Source: Areca catechu (taxonomy: Eukaryota; Streptophyta; Magnoliopsida; Arecales; Arecaceae). From it: DNA of 64,000 nt. The DNA lies in the NCBI GenBank assembly GCA_021397845.1, contig CM038051.1, positions 14,718,327 through 14,782,326 on the forward strand, written 5' to 3'. Every line of letters begins with the position of its first letter. Within the stretch, counting starts at the first letter, position 1. The translations under genes were made by a program, and so were the position numbers. Below, piece after piece: positions 54,324-64,000 of the stretch. The notes beneath the pieces were generated by a model that saw nothing but the letters and a program-made list of their open reading frames with translations, searched no databases and was not told where the DNA came from.

Positions 54324-56654
54324 ATGCCAAGGCCACCTTCTTCTTCGGATGAGGAGGAGGATGCGGTGTGCTTCGAGTTCAGCAGAAGGCCCGTGCCTAG
54401 AGGGATAGTGATTAGGGAACCTGCATCTTCTCCTCCACCTCGTCCTCCTCTTCTTCTTCCTGGACCTGCTCCTGAACCTCCTCGGTCGACAGGTCCTGGC
54501 GTGATTGCTTCGGTGATCACCGCCGTGGAACTCGCGACCAACCGGGACACCTATGGTATCCCGGACTCCGTCCGACTCTCGTTCCCTCGACCGAGGGAAC
54601 GGGTCACTTCCAATGGCCCACGTCGGATAGCCTTCTACGAGGAAACCTTCACGGGGGGCCTCCGATTCCCATTCCATCCATTCTTTCTCTCTGTTTAAAG
54701 CGACTACCACCTTGTTCCTGCCCAACTCGTCCCAAATGCCATCAAGACAAATTTTTGCTTCATTATTTTATATCATTTTCACGGGATAGTTGCATGTTTT
54801 TTATTGTTCAGGACCTTTTTCACCCTAAAACGTTACCCTACCGAGGAGAGGTGGTGGTCTCTTTCTTTCCGCCCAAGGGGCATTAGGTTCAAACTCCCCT
54901 CTTCCATCAAAGGATGGAAGAGTGGATACTTTTTCGCCTCGAGTGAGGGGGTTGATTGTGTTTGGAGTGACCCAGATTGAACCCCTAACCGAAACCCTGC
55001 GATCGAGGCAGCCGACCGAGATGTATATGACCAGCTCCGCTCTTCTCAGATCCCTTCACTTGAGGTTTTGTTGTCCGAGCAGAATCTCTTCGAGAACGGG
55101 GTCAGCCGAATGCAGGAGTTGGGTGAGTTCGGCTCGAGTCTCCTTTCCTTCTATTTTTTTATTTTGAACTCGGAACTAATGTCTTCTTTCCTAGTGCAGG
55201 CATGAAGTTCTCCATGGACGAGCTTCTCTCGTTCTCCGAGGAAAAGGGCCAAGCTGAGGGGGTCAGCGAGCCCGCTTCGAAGAGGGCTCGAGTAGATGAC
55301 GGTGCGAGGGGCCGTACCTACCGTACTAGCCGAGCTTGCTCCTGAGCTGAGCAGGAGAGTTGCCGAGCCCGCCCTAGAGCCTGTTCTCGAGCCTCCGAGG
55401 CAGTGCGATCCGATCCCGACACCAGAATTTGAAGTGGTCGCTCGGGCCAGATCCGTTGCCACTGCTGCTGCTGCTGCGGTGGCATCTCCCCCTCCGGAGA
55501 TCATCGAGGTCGAGGAGGATGGAGAGCCAAAGAGTGCGGGGCTGATGTCAGCGGCGCCGTCTGAAGTGGTGTCGAGTCCTCGGCCTGCATCAGAAGCTTC
55601 TCCCATCGAGGAGGCAGGTGGCCCCGTGCTGGCGGCAAGAAAAAAGGATAGAGACTACCGTCGGGTGCCTTTCAAGCTAGGACCCAACATTTTCCTGGTC
55701 AAGGACCTGACCCTCGCCAAATGGATGATGGATTTCTCCATCCAGTCATGCGACCGATGAGAGAGGGTCGGGAAACTTTTGGGCAACGCCATCAACGCCG
55801 CCTTCTCCCACCTCTTCACTGTAAGTGCTTCTCTACTCTACCTCGCTTCCTTCTTCATTTCTTGTCTTTACGACTGACATCCCCTTCTATGCAACAAGGT
55901 GTGAAGCTCCTACTCATCAGGGACTACTGTCGCACTTGGGCCAGGAGGGACAGGGAGCGAGAAGCGGAGCTCGAATCCTCAAAGGCCGAGTTGAGGTGGA
56001 TGAGTGACGAGGCCTGGGAGGCCAGCATGAGGATCAAAGGGCTCCGGGGTGAGATCGCGAGCACCGAGCGACTCTCGAAGGAGCTCGAGGAGGAGCTCAG
56101 GGCCAAAGGGTCCCGACTGAAGGAGCTCAGGGCCGAGTTGGAGGTGGCGAAGGAGCGGGTTACCTCCGCCGAGAAGAAGGCTGCAGCCGCCGAGCAGAAA
56201 GCTGCCGAGGCAGAGGGGAAGGTCTCTGCCACCATCAGCTCAGCAGAGGCCACGAGGAAGGAGGCTGCCCATCGGGCTGAGGATGCTGGAAAGGAGTCGA
56301 TTGAGGCAATTCACCGGGCAGAGGCTACCGGGAAGGAGGTTGCCGAGGCGGTGGCCAAGTATAAGGCTTCTCCGAAGTTCAAGCTCGACTTCAAGGAGGT
56401 GACAACGGACTCCTTCTTCAAGGGTTTTGCGTACTGCCGGTCTCTGCCTTCCGGGCTCTGCGGGGAGAAAACCTTCGACTCCTGCGCTGGTGGCGATAGA
56501 AGAGCGTGCGGCCGTGGCTAGACCGACCCTGCCAGTGGTGGCGGTTGAACCGACCCCGCTGGCGGTGGCGGCTAAAGAGGAGGTCCGGACCCCGGAGGCC
56601 GGAGAGGGTGAGACCCCAGCTGGGCACCGTTCGGGGAAGGGGCCGGCTGAGTAG
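54324..56654 (+). pseudogene. Antisense spliced gene of the Tat element, 'putative gypsy type transposon' domain and coiled coil
   Basis: Read opposite to gag-pol. From ATG at 54324 an acidic/proline N-terminus leads to YGIPDSVRLSFPRPRERV, FYEETFTGGLRFPFHPFF, TLKRYPTEERWW and LPSSIKGWK. These fit the Pfam family named putative gypsy type transposon (PF04195, recalled, not searched). Clear introns follow: about 55124-55199 (GTGAGTTC...GTGCAG) and about 55820-55899 (GTAAGTGC...). The last part (55900-56390) is a Glu/Lys/Ala coiled coil with heptad-like repeats. A stop at 54696-54698 and some frame changes suggest decay. The exact end is uncertain. Confidence 0.7.
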
Positions 56655-56984
56655 GGGCCCTTAGTAGTTGTAACCCCCTTTTCTTTTTTGTTTTTGAACT
56701 GGGCTGCCCAGCATGTCGGGGCCCAGGAATAATGTAATGTTTTGCCAAGTTAATGAAAATATTTTCACCTAACTTGACTTGTTTCTTCTTCTCTTTGCTT
56801 GTATTTATTTATTGCAAATGTCTCCTTTCCACTTCTTGATCGCCTGGAAGCATGTACTTGTGCAGGCACACGGCTCTGAAGCACCAAGTGCCCGGGTCTC
56901 CAGACAAGTGAAAAGGTAAGGGAGGATTCTTTGACTTGCTTGGTCATGCCCAGCTTGGGGCGAAGTGACAGTGAAGATCTCATC

Positions 56985-57445
56985 GCTCTGCTCGGCGTCA
57001 GGAAGCTTGGGCCCTGGTGTCGGAGGGGTGTGAGATCCAGACTTTGAATGCCAGGAAGCTAGGCTCCTGGTACCGGAGTAGGGCCCGGTCTTTGGTGCCG
57101 GAGAGTCGTGGGATCCGGGCTTTGAATGCCAGGAAGCTAGGCTCCTGGTGCCGGAGCAGGGTCCGATCTTTGGTGCCGAAGGGTCATGAGATCCGAACTT
57201 AGAATGCCAGGAAGCTAAGCTCCTGGTGACGGAGCAGGGTCTGGTCTTTGGTGCCGGAGGGTCATAAGCTACGGGCTTAGAATGCCAGGAAGCTAGGCTC
57301 CTGGTGCCGGAGCAGGGGCCGATCTTTGGTACCGGAGGGTCGTGAGATCCGGGCTTTGAATGCCAGGAAGCTAGGCTCCTGGTACCAGGGCAGGGTCCGA
57401 TCTTTGGTGCTGGAGGGTCATGGGATTCGGGCTTCGAGTGCCAGA
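56985..57445. repeat. Tandem array A, 78-bp period
   Basis: GCCAGGAAGCTAGGCTCCTGG recurs, with small changes, at 57050, 57128, 57206, 57284 and 57362, exactly 78 apart. Each unit breaks into three shorter segments (about 31, 22 and 25 bases) that all begin TGCC(G/A)G. Because 78 is a multiple of three, long repetitive reading frames appear on both strands. Confidence 0.92.
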
Positions 57446-57536
57446 CTTGGGGTCGGGCGATGATTCCCTGCAAGGCAAAAAAGATTTGCACAAGAAGAAC
57501 CTTTATCATTAGTGAGGAAGGACCTTACACTATTGA

Positions 57537-57900
57537 TGCCGGAGAGCTGGGCTCCAGGTTTCGGTGCCGGAGAGCTGGGCTCCGTGCTTGGATGCCAGAG
57601 AGCTGGGCTCCGAGCTTCGATGCCGGAGAGCTGGGCTCCGGGCTTTTGTGCCGGAGAGCTAGGCTCCGCACTTGGATGCTGGAGAGCCGGGCTCCGAGCT
57701 TCTATGCCGGAGAGCTGGGCTCCGGGCTTTTGTGTCGGAGAGCTGGGCTCCGCACTTGGATGCTGGAGAGCCGGGCTCCGAGCTTCTATGCCGGAGAGCT
57801 GGGCTCCGAGCTTCTGTGCCAAAGAGCTGGACTCCGTGCTTGGATACCGAAGAGCTGGGCTCCGGGCTTCGGTGCCGAAGAGCTAGGCTCCAGGCTTGAG
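57537..57900. repeat. Tandem array B, 28-bp period, 13 units
   Basis: Thirteen units start every 28 bases from 57537 to 57873, with consensus TGCCGGAGAGCTGGGCTCCG plus GGCTTCTG. Similarity to the sub-units of array A suggests a common origin. Confidence 0.93.
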
Positions 57901-58035
57901 CATGCCAGTCCTTAGGCTAGGCAGCGATATCCCTGCAAGGCCGAGAGCGATCTGTGCAAAAGAAAATCTTTATTATTATCAGGAGAATGCCTTACATTAC
58001 TAATAATATATCCTCAGGTTGCAAGCATTCCATAT

Positions 58036-61000
58036 TCATGGGAATCTGGTGCCGTCCAGATCCTCGAGATAGTAGGCTCCATGTGGAAGAGCTTCGACCA
58101 CTTTGTAGGGGCCCTCCCAGTTTGACGAGAGCTTGCTGCACTCCCGGGGTTGAGAAGCTTCAGCTCGGCACAGCACTAGGTCGCCTGGTCGGAAGACCTT
58201 TGGCCTTACCGGTGCATTGTAGTGCCGGGCCACCCGTTGCCGATATGCTACCATTCGGAGCTGAGCTTTGTTCCTGGTTTCTTCAAGGAGGTCCAAGTTG
58301 AATAGAAGGCATGCCGGATTCTCCGCTTCATCATACTGCTGCACCCGCAGTGTGGGCACGCCGAGCTTAACTGGAATGATGGCCTCAACGCTGAAGACGA
58401 GGTTGAAGGGCGTTTCGTCCGTCGCCATTCTGGGCATTGTGTGGTAGGCCCATAAAACACTTGGAAGTTCCTCCGTCCATCTGTCCTTAGCCCGGTCTAG
58501 CCTGGTCCTGAGTCCCTAAAGGATAGTCCGGTTGGTCACCTCGGCTTTCCCATTTATCTCGGGATGAGCTACCGAGGTGAAGCGGTGTTGAATGCCATGC
58601 TCGGCGCAGAACCCTTCGAACTCCCTATTATCGAATTACCGTCCGTTGTCGGTGATGATGCAGTGGGGGAGTCCAAAACGGTAAATGATTGATTTCCAGA
58701 AGAACTGGCGGACCTTGGCTTCCGTGATCCGTGCTAATGGCTCCGCTTCCACCCACTTGGTGAAGTAGTCAATAGCCACCAGCAGAAATCTCCACTGCCC
58801 CAGTGTAGGGGAAATGGCCCTAAGATATCCATTCCCCACTGGACAAAAGGCCAAGGGACGAAGAGTTGGGAGAGCGGCGCCACCGGTTGATGTTGTATGT
58901 GAGCGTGGTGCTGGCATCTATCGCATTTTTTCACGAAGTCGGTGGCGTCTTCTCTCATGGTCTCCCAGAAGTACCCCTAGCGAAGAGCTTTGTACACCAG
59001 CGTCATTCCTCCCACATGGTTCCCGCAGAGGCCTTCATGTATCTCTTGGAGTACGAAGGCTGCTTCCGCAAGCCTCAGGCACTTCAGGAGCAGGTAGGAG
59101 TAGGACCGGCGGTAGAGTTGTCCTTCCATCAGGACAAACTGGGAGGCTTTCTTCTTAATGAGGCCAGCTTCCATGCGGTCCTCTGGTAAGGTGCCATCAG
59201 TGATGTATCTGACGTACCTGTCTATCCAGCTCGGCTCCAGGGTGACCTGCTGCACCTTCTCTGGGACTTCGTAGCATGGATTCTCGAGGTACTCGATGTG
59301 GGCACGCCCCAGTGACGAGTCCGGCAAGGTCGCGAGTCTCGACAGTGTATCCACACGGGCATTCTCACCATGGGGGATATGGAAGATGCTGAAATGTCGG
59401 AAGCTTGCCATGCTTGAGCAGACTCGCTCCAGGTACTTCATCATCTGGGGGTCTCTAGCTTCATACTCTCCGGAGACTTGTTCGACCACCAGTTGGGAGT
59501 CGGTAAAGACTTTCAAGCTTTACACGCCCAGCTCGCGGGAGACCCTTAGGCCCACAAGGAGTGCATCGTACTCTGCCTGGTTGTTTGTCGTGGCGAATCT
59601 GAAGCAGAGAGCACATTTCGCCATAACCCCATCGCTGTTGGCGAGGATGAGGCCTGCTCCGCTCCCGTCATAGTTGGGCGCACCGTCCACGTGGAGGATC
59701 CAAGGCTCCTCCTCTACTCCGGGCTCAACTTGATGCTTCGGGGTTGTCTGCTCTAGTTCCTCGGCGAGTCCCGTGCACTCGACTAGGAAGTCGGCTAGGA
59801 CTTGGGCCTTCTGTGACGAGCTTGATCGATATGCGATGTCGAACTCGCTTAGCATCAGGGACCACTTAGCTAGCCTTTCGAAGGTTTTGGGATGGTTAAG
59901 TATGGTCCTTAGCGGCTAGTCCGTCATGACTGCGATGGGATGCGCTTGGAAGTATGGCCTGAGATGCTTAGCAGACATTATTAGAGCAAAAATGAGTTTC
60001 TCGAATTGAGTAGACCTGACCTCCATGTCACGGAGGATCTTGCTGGTGTAGTACACCGATTTTTGAGATCCTTCCTCATCTACATGGATGAGGACCGAGC
60101 TGACGGCTCCAGGTGTGACCGCCAGGTAGAGTAGGAGCTCCTCTCCTTCCTCCGGTCTGGAGAGCAGTGGAGGAGATGCCAGGAACTTCTTCAGTTCTTC
60201 AAAGGCCATTCTGCACTCCCCTGTCCAGGTAAAGTCGTGCATCTTGCACAACACCTTGAAGAAGGGAAGGCAACGATCAGTCGATCTCGAGATGAACTGA
60301 CTCATAGTTGCAATCCGCCCCGTCAGGCACTGGACCTGCTTCTTGGACGTCGGGTGCTCCATGTCGACGATCGCTTAGACCTTCTCCGGGTTTGCTTCAA
60401 TGCCCCTCTGGGTGACCATGAAGCCAAGGAATTTTCCTACTGCCACTTCGAAAGCACACTTTGTCGGTTCAACTTCATTTGGTATTTCTGGAGGTTTTGA
60501 AAGGCTTCGACGAGGTCGGCAATGTGGTCCGAGCTCGGCCTGCTCATGACAAGCATGTCATCCACGTACACCTGCATATTCCGGTCAATTTGGTCTTAGA
60601 AGATCCTGTTGACTAGATGCTGGTACGTGGTCCCAGCATTCTTCAGGCCGAAGGGCATCATTCTGTAGCAGTACGTCCCTTAGTTGGTGATGAAGGCGGT
60701 GTGCTCCTCGTCTTCCAAGTACATCCGAATCTGATTGTACCCAGAGAATGCATCCATGAAGGAGAGTAGCCGGTGCCCCGAGATGGCGTTTACCAACTGG
60801 TCAATCTTTAGTAGAGGAAAGCTGTCCTTTAGACATGCCTTGTTGAAGTCGGTGTTGTCTACACAGATCCTCCATTTGCCATTACTCTTTTTCACCATCA
60901 CTACATTCGCCAGCCAGCTAGGGTACTGCACCTCCCGAACAAAGCCGGCGATGAGAAGTTTGTCCACTTCCTCATTGATCGCTGCCTGCCTCTCCGAGAC

Positions 61001-61900
61001 GAAGCTCCTATTCTTCTGCCGAACTGGCCGGTGCTTTGGATCAATACTTAGCTTGTGGATGATGATGTCAGGGGGAATACCTGGCATGTTGCCGCCGTCC
61101 AGGCGAACACATCTGCATTCGTCCATAGGAACTCCAACAGGCGGGCCCTCTCTTCGTCTTGCAGCTGGGCTCCAATCTACACCGTCTTTGCCTGGTCGGC
61201 TCCGAGCGGATAAGACAACAGGCGCTCGACCGGGCCACCCCTGGGGTCCTGCACCCTTTGGTCAAGGTCATCCGCGTTGGGGTCATCCTCGGGGGCCCTA
61301 GCCCCAAGGACAGTATGGAGACAATGCCGTACTGGCTGAGGTGCCCACCTTATCTTCCTGACGCCGTAGGGGGTGGGGAACTGCACCAACAGCCATTTTG
61401 TAGAAACGACGACATCGAGCAGGTTGAGCCCGGGTCAGCCGAGGATCACGTTGTAGGCTGAAGGAAGCCTGATAATAGTGAAGGTCATCATAACCATGCT
61501 CTGCTGAGGTGGGATCCTGGCAGTGACTGGGAGAGTGATTTCTCCCTCAACCCTTATAGAGTCCCCCATGAAACCGACAAGAGGTGTGTGCACAGGTCTG
61601 AGCTGAGCAGAGGACAAGTTCATTCTGGAGAAGGTATCATAAAATAGGATATCAGTCGAGCTTCCACTATCGACCATAATCCATTTACAGGATGCCTCGC
61701 GATCATCATCTCGATGACCATGGCATCGTTATTTACATCCTCCCTCCCATTTTCCCCTTTCCTCATAAAGGAGAGTATATTTTCAGAACGTTCTGCCCCC
61801 CGGGCCTTCTTTGAGGCATGCTTGGCTCCCCACCATATCATCCCCACCGGCTTCTTGGTAGGGCGGTTGTCGACTACAGGGACTGGCGGGAGAGTAGCAA
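58036..61900 (-). pseudogene. Tat pol: protease, RT, RNase H, archaeal RNase H, integrase (broken)
   Basis: Protease is at 61435-61700 (VDSGSSTDIL). RT runs over 60480-61126 (KHRPVRQKNRSF, WRICVDNTDFNKAC, YVDD at 60557-60568). RNase H is at 59916-60362. The archaeal-type RNase H (59400-59855: HVDGAPNYDGSGAGLI, NNQAEYDALLVGL, TDSQLV) is the Tat hallmark. Integrase covers 58036-59100: HHCC finger ending CDRCQ, then IDYFTKW, ITDNGR and an NGKAE region supplying the D,D,E residues. It ends in a Leu/Tyr-rich GPYKVVEAL module. Several stops and at least two frameshifts (for example near 58820) disable it. Confidence 0.9.
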
Positions 61901-61904
61901 GCGC

Positions 61905-63429
61905 CTAAGGTTCCGTTGGAGGTCTGCCCCCCACGAACCTTCCGAGGTTGCCCCTCTTGATAAGTTCTTCGATCTCTTTCTTTAGGTTGCGGTATTTCTT
62001 AGTGTCGTGGCCGTGGTCACGATGGTAACGACAGTACTTCATCTTGCCGCGGCCAGTGGACGGCTTCATCGGAGGTGGGCGCTTCAAGTACGGCTCACCT
62101 TCGATCTCCATGAGGATCTTTATCTTTGGGGTGAGGAGAGGGGTAAACTTCTCCTCCAGAATGGGGGCACTTCTCGGTCTCGGCCCCTGGTGGAAATTCA
62201 GAGCCGGGGGTCCTAGCTTCCGCGTCCCGAACGCCTCGACAGGAGTTGGCTTTTTCAACGGCTTCCCGTCTAGCTCCCTTCTTGTACGATCCACCTCCTC
62301 GACATGGATGTACTTTTGAGCTCGAAAGAGGAGCTCGGAGTAGGTCTTGGGGGATTTCTTGTCGAGCGAGTAGGTCAGGCGGGAGGTCTTGAGCCCTCGC
62401 TTCAGTGCCATCATGGCAACTGGATCATCAAGATTGTAGATCTCCAATGCAGCGACCTTGAAGCGGGCAACTTAATCCCGTAGGGGCTCATGGTCCTGTT
62501 GCCGGATGGAGAAGAGGCTGTCTGCTTCTTGTGGCACCTTCCGACGGGCATCGAAGTGGGCCACAAACTTCTGCTCCATCTGAGCGGAAGAGCTGATGCT
62601 TTCAGGCTCGAGGCAGGTGAACCAGACCCGAGCCGCCTTCCGGAGGGTTGCTGGGAAGGTAATGCAAAAAAGGGCGTTGGTGGCCCCCTGGACCCTCATG
62701 AGGGCTTTGTAGCTTTCCAGGTGGTCCAGGGGGTCGGTGGTCCCATCGTAGGGATCCACTTGCGGCATACAGAACCGGTTGTGGATCAGTTTCTCTTGGA
62801 TCTCTTGGGAGAAGGGGGGACGGGCATCGTAGCCTGCTGGCTCATCAGTGGAGCCCTGCATTTTTGCAAACCAGTGGGATAGCTTCGCCAGCTTGTGCTC
62901 GTGCTCCCCCAGGTGCTTCTCGGCTGTGCACCTGATGGCCTCATCGGTTGAACCCTCTGCTGAGGTCGAATGAGACGGAGAATGTGACGTGAGGTGGTGT
63001 CCAAGTCGGGGGATCTTGCCTTTTCGACCTCGACGAGGTTTGGCTGTCACCCGCTCGACCATCGGGGACCAGCTCTTCTGATTGGTAGATATGGCTTGTT
63101 GTCTCTTCGCCGGCATCTGGTGGCTTCCCCAGCGATCGGTGGTGGCCCGCAGCTGTGAGGGCCTTCCGTGGAAGGAACGCAGGCTATCGCGGGGTGCTGC
63201 GGCATGGGCTACGGGAGTTCCTGGCTACTGGTGGGTAGCCAAGGACCGATGTTGGTGCTGGAGCTGGCGCACTGCTGTAGTAAGAATCTGCATCTGCTGG
63301 GTGAGTGCGGCCAGCTGGGTTTTTGCTGAAGGTGGTTGAGCTGGAGCGAGGAGCTCCCCTTCTGAGCTGTGTGGGTCCCCACGGGAAGGGGGATCTCCTG
63401 CACGGCTGGTGAAGACTTCTCTCGCTCAC
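61905..63429 (-). pseudogene. Tat gag, broken
   Basis: A low-complexity N-terminal part (63184-63429 and shifted frames) precedes a retrotransposon gag domain (62472-63116, with PPFSQEIQEKLIHNRFCMPQ and YDGTTDPLDHLESYKALM). It continues at 61905-62447 with ALKRGLKTSRLTYSLDK and a knuckle region KYCRYHRDHGHDTKKYRNLK. One cysteine of the usual C..H..C pattern there is tyrosine. A stop separates the two large pieces at about 62448-62471. Confidence 0.87.
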
Positions 63430-63499
63430 GTCATCACCATCCCCTTGGTGGACTGCTTACAAGGGAACTGGACGGGATCAAAATGCGTCCTGCTGCTCC

Positions 63500-63516
63500 C
63501 TACATGGCGCGCCAAT
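63500..63516 (-). other. Primer-binding site of the Tat element
   Basis: TGGCGCGCCATGTAGGG on the minus strand follows the 5' LTR by one to three bases. TGGCGC-type sites are common in plant gypsy elements; the exact tRNA is not assigned. Confidence 0.65.
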
Positions 63517-63517
63517 C

Positions 63518-64000
63518 TGTTGTCACCAGGATCATCGTGGTCCGTAGCTGCGTCAGCATCGGATCGCCCCTCGTCTCTTCGGGATCGGCCTGCTCTTCTG
63601 GATCGGCCTGTCTGGACCTGCAAAACAGGGTTAGAGACCCGGGCCAGGGATTTCGATGGGAGCACTCTGACGGTCAAGTCAATGACGATCCAGGAGAATA
63701 GATCCTCCTGGTCGAGCCCCTGAGGTGGACTCCATGCTAGGAGGAGTGAGTGATGTGTGAGTAGGGTGCAAATGTGCTGGGAAAAGTGGGGGCCGAGGTG
63801 AATTGGAGCTAGTTCTCCTGTGTGGCCTCTTCTCCCTTGCTTGCTTGAGTGTGTTGGAGTATGTTCATTGTTACCTCCCCGTTGGGGGTATCGCTGGCTC
63901 TCTTAAGTCCAGGTGGTTGCCAAACGCCTATCTCGGGATCTTCCCTGTGTCAGCAGGCGCGTGCGGCGATGTTCCGTGCCATGGACGAGACATCTTTTCC
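63518..64000 (-). repeat. 5' LTR of the Tat element (window-truncated)
   Basis: 483 bases match 52288-52760 in order, with roughly one change in ten to fifteen by eye. A small extra segment (CTGGATCGGCCTGT) near 63600 is absent from the other LTR. Confidence 0.88.

Larger units (their letters stand above)
52288..64000 (-). mobile_element. Ty3/gypsy Tat-lineage retrotransposon (window-truncated)
   Basis: On the minus strand: 5' LTR (63518 to beyond 64000), primer site, gag, protease, RT, RNase H, archaeal-type RNase H and integrase. Then come two tandem arrays, an oppositely oriented spliced gene, a polypurine tract and the 3' LTR (52288-53721). The second RNase H and the large extra region after integrase are marks of the Tat clade (Retand/Ogre relatives). 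GC content is far above the rest of the window. Confidence 0.92.

Noticed and set aside
54120..54725. 201-residue minus-strand Arg/Glu-rich frame
   Set aside because: Shadow of the antisense transposon-domain exon on the plus strand, where the recognisable motifs lie.
56805..57509. 234-residue minus-strand frame with 26-residue repeats
   Set aside because: A product of the 78-bp array, a multiple of three, lying in the non-coding tail of the Tat element.
57537..57900. Regular repeats considered as a CRISPR array
   Set aside because: Units are contiguous without unique spacers, the genome is plant nuclear, and no cas genes exist.
57418..57915. Long Leu/Gly/Ser repeat frames on both strands
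   Set aside because: 28-bp array read through rotating frames; no start context or known domain.

Overview
The window is nuclear DNA of a seed plant, most likely a monocot; a palm-like genome with very long introns is my guess, not a proof. It holds one intact host gene, read on the minus strand, buried in transposable elements. There are no bacterial features, no CRISPR array and no tRNA or rRNA gene that I can see.

Host gene: ten exons between 16479 and 50013 (minus strand) join in phase into a 2,031-base coding sequence (676 residues plus stop) for a TOM1-LIKE (TOL) protein. It has a VHS domain, a GAT domain and a long Q/P-rich tail, and belongs to the ESCRT-0-like ubiquitin receptors that sort plasma-membrane cargo. 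Intron 1 is 19.4 kb and intron 6 is 5.8 kb; both are long because of nested transposons. A TATA box lies upstream at 50188-50194.

Left flank (1-16035): a Sirevirus-type Ty1/copia element (minus strand, 1-8168, outer part of its 3' LTR cut off by the window edge) has lost its zinc knuckle, protease and integrase core but keeps an env-like region. It sits inside an older plus-strand copia element (8169-about 12021). Next comes a non-autonomous LTR element carrying only gag and protease (12524-16030, duplication TGATG), which ends 444 bp past the host stop codon.

Inside the host gene: intron 6 holds a 4.85-kb hAT transposon (19904-24749, perfect 8-bp duplication). Introns 5 and 2 hold small hAT-like MITEs (26138-26310; 29759-29940). 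Intron 1 holds a four-part nest: a Ty3/gypsy-like element with almost no internal region (31968-47244, duplication ATGCC), interrupted by a second gag-protease element (33791-36871, duplication TTTAA), by a 7.7-kb hAT (37372-45053, duplication GATATGAT) and by a solo LTR (about 45515-46572).

Right flank (52288-64000): most of a Ty3/gypsy Tat-lineage element on the minus strand. It has gag, protease, RT, RNase H, the extra archaeal-type RNase H and integrase. Between integrase and 3' LTR it also carries an oppositely oriented, intron-containing gene with a 'putative gypsy type transposon' domain and two tandem arrays (78-bp and 28-bp periods) that look like a young satellite with higher-order structure. 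Its 5' LTR runs off the window.

The transposon genes are all broken by stops or frameshifts; the host gene is not.
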